Source of the DNA: Dipteris shenzhenensis
Taxonomy: Eukaryota; Polypodiophyta; Polypodiopsida; Gleicheniales
Direction: 5' to 3' (one strand)
NCBI GenBank assembly: GCA_047967505.1
Contig: CM106539.1
Length of the DNA stretch: 64,000 bases
The notes beneath the pieces are model-generated. The model was not told the origin of the DNA, searched no databases, and worked only from the letters and a program-made list of their open reading frames with translations. The translations under genes were made by a program, and so were the position numbers. This document shows, piece by piece, positions 63,991 to 64,000 of this stretch; the first letter of the stretch is position 1; each line of letters opens with the position of its first letter.

Positions 63991-64000
63991 TATGCCCCTC

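Larger units (their letters stand above)
59255..64000 (+). mobile_element. Ty3-D: 5' half of a Ty3/gypsy element, runs off the window
   Basis: From an LTR promoter and LTR end (about 59610) through primer site, long leader, gag, four zinc-knuckle-like motifs and protease. RT, RNase H, integrase and the 3' LTR must lie beyond 64000. Gag is broken by several TAG/TGA codons but mostly keeps one frame from 61349 to 63216. The start is approximate, as the LTR start cannot be set without the other copy. Confidence 0.75.

Noticed and set aside
1-64000. CRISPR arrays, rRNA genes, bacterial operons, prophage
   Set aside because: None of the expected repeats or genes; the direct repeats found are microsatellites, minisatellites or LTRs.

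Overview
The window looks like a stretch of nuclear DNA from a land plant with a large, repeat-rich genome. The evidence is plant-type Ty3 and Ty1 LTR retrotransposons with initiator-tRNA-Met or tRNA-Asp-like primer sites, a chromodomain integrase, a tRNA-derived SINE head, long CT/GA microsatellites and one intronless 911-residue PLS-class PPR gene. The PPR gene, with near-identical internal blocks and a decayed DYW editing domain, makes a fern or another seed-free vascular plant my best guess. That is inference. There is no rRNA, tRNA gene, CRISPR array or bacterial operon. The only clearly intact host gene is the PPR gene at 30537-33272.

Layout. 1-1884 is AT-rich, with a CA microsatellite and a diverged direct repeat. 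1885-10739 is an old Ty3 element (here Ty3-A, + strand) with decayed gag, protease, RT/RNase H and integrase, plus a third ORF of about 740 codons after the integrase. 10840-11520 is a compound CT/CA/GA tract. 11763-20712 is a young, almost intact Ty3 element (Ty3-B, minus strand) with two near-identical 1-kb LTRs. 20773-26061 holds candidate multi-exon host or transposon-derived genes of unknown function and a foldback repeat array. 26100-29800 is microsatellite-rich with a decayed coding remnant. 30537-33510 is the PPR gene and its dead DYW tail. 34634-57860 is a nest of retroelements: a Ty3 chromovirus (Ty3-C, minus) carries a 2.6-kb gag-only element (TRG, +) in its gag and is interrupted in one LTR by a deletion derivative of Ty3-A (Ty3-A2). 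Ty3-A2's LTR is split by Copia-1 (minus), whose integrase region is split by Copia-2 (+, perfect 5-bp duplication GCCTC). From about 59.2 kb to the end is the 5' half of another Ty3 element (Ty3-D, +), running off the window.

Most interesting system. Ty3-B carries, between its 5' LTR and gag, a module of its own: an unknown 136-residue ORF, then a 154-residue stand-alone RNase H with all four catalytic acidic residues (D9, E48, D72, D122), then a CCHC zinc knuckle in an overlapping +1 frame. The RNase H inside its pol has lost two of three catalytic positions. This looks like replacement of a dying resident RNase H by an acquired one placed upstream of gag. Acquired second RNase H domains are known in plant Tat elements and, by convergence, in retroviruses, but there they lie within pol. 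Ty3-A adds a second novelty, a long 3' ORF with a coiled coil whose stop codons match glutamine codons in the Ty3-A2 copy.

Limits. Everything was read by eye. Percent identities, database matches, splice sites and element ages were not computed, and boundaries without matching terminal repeats are approximate.
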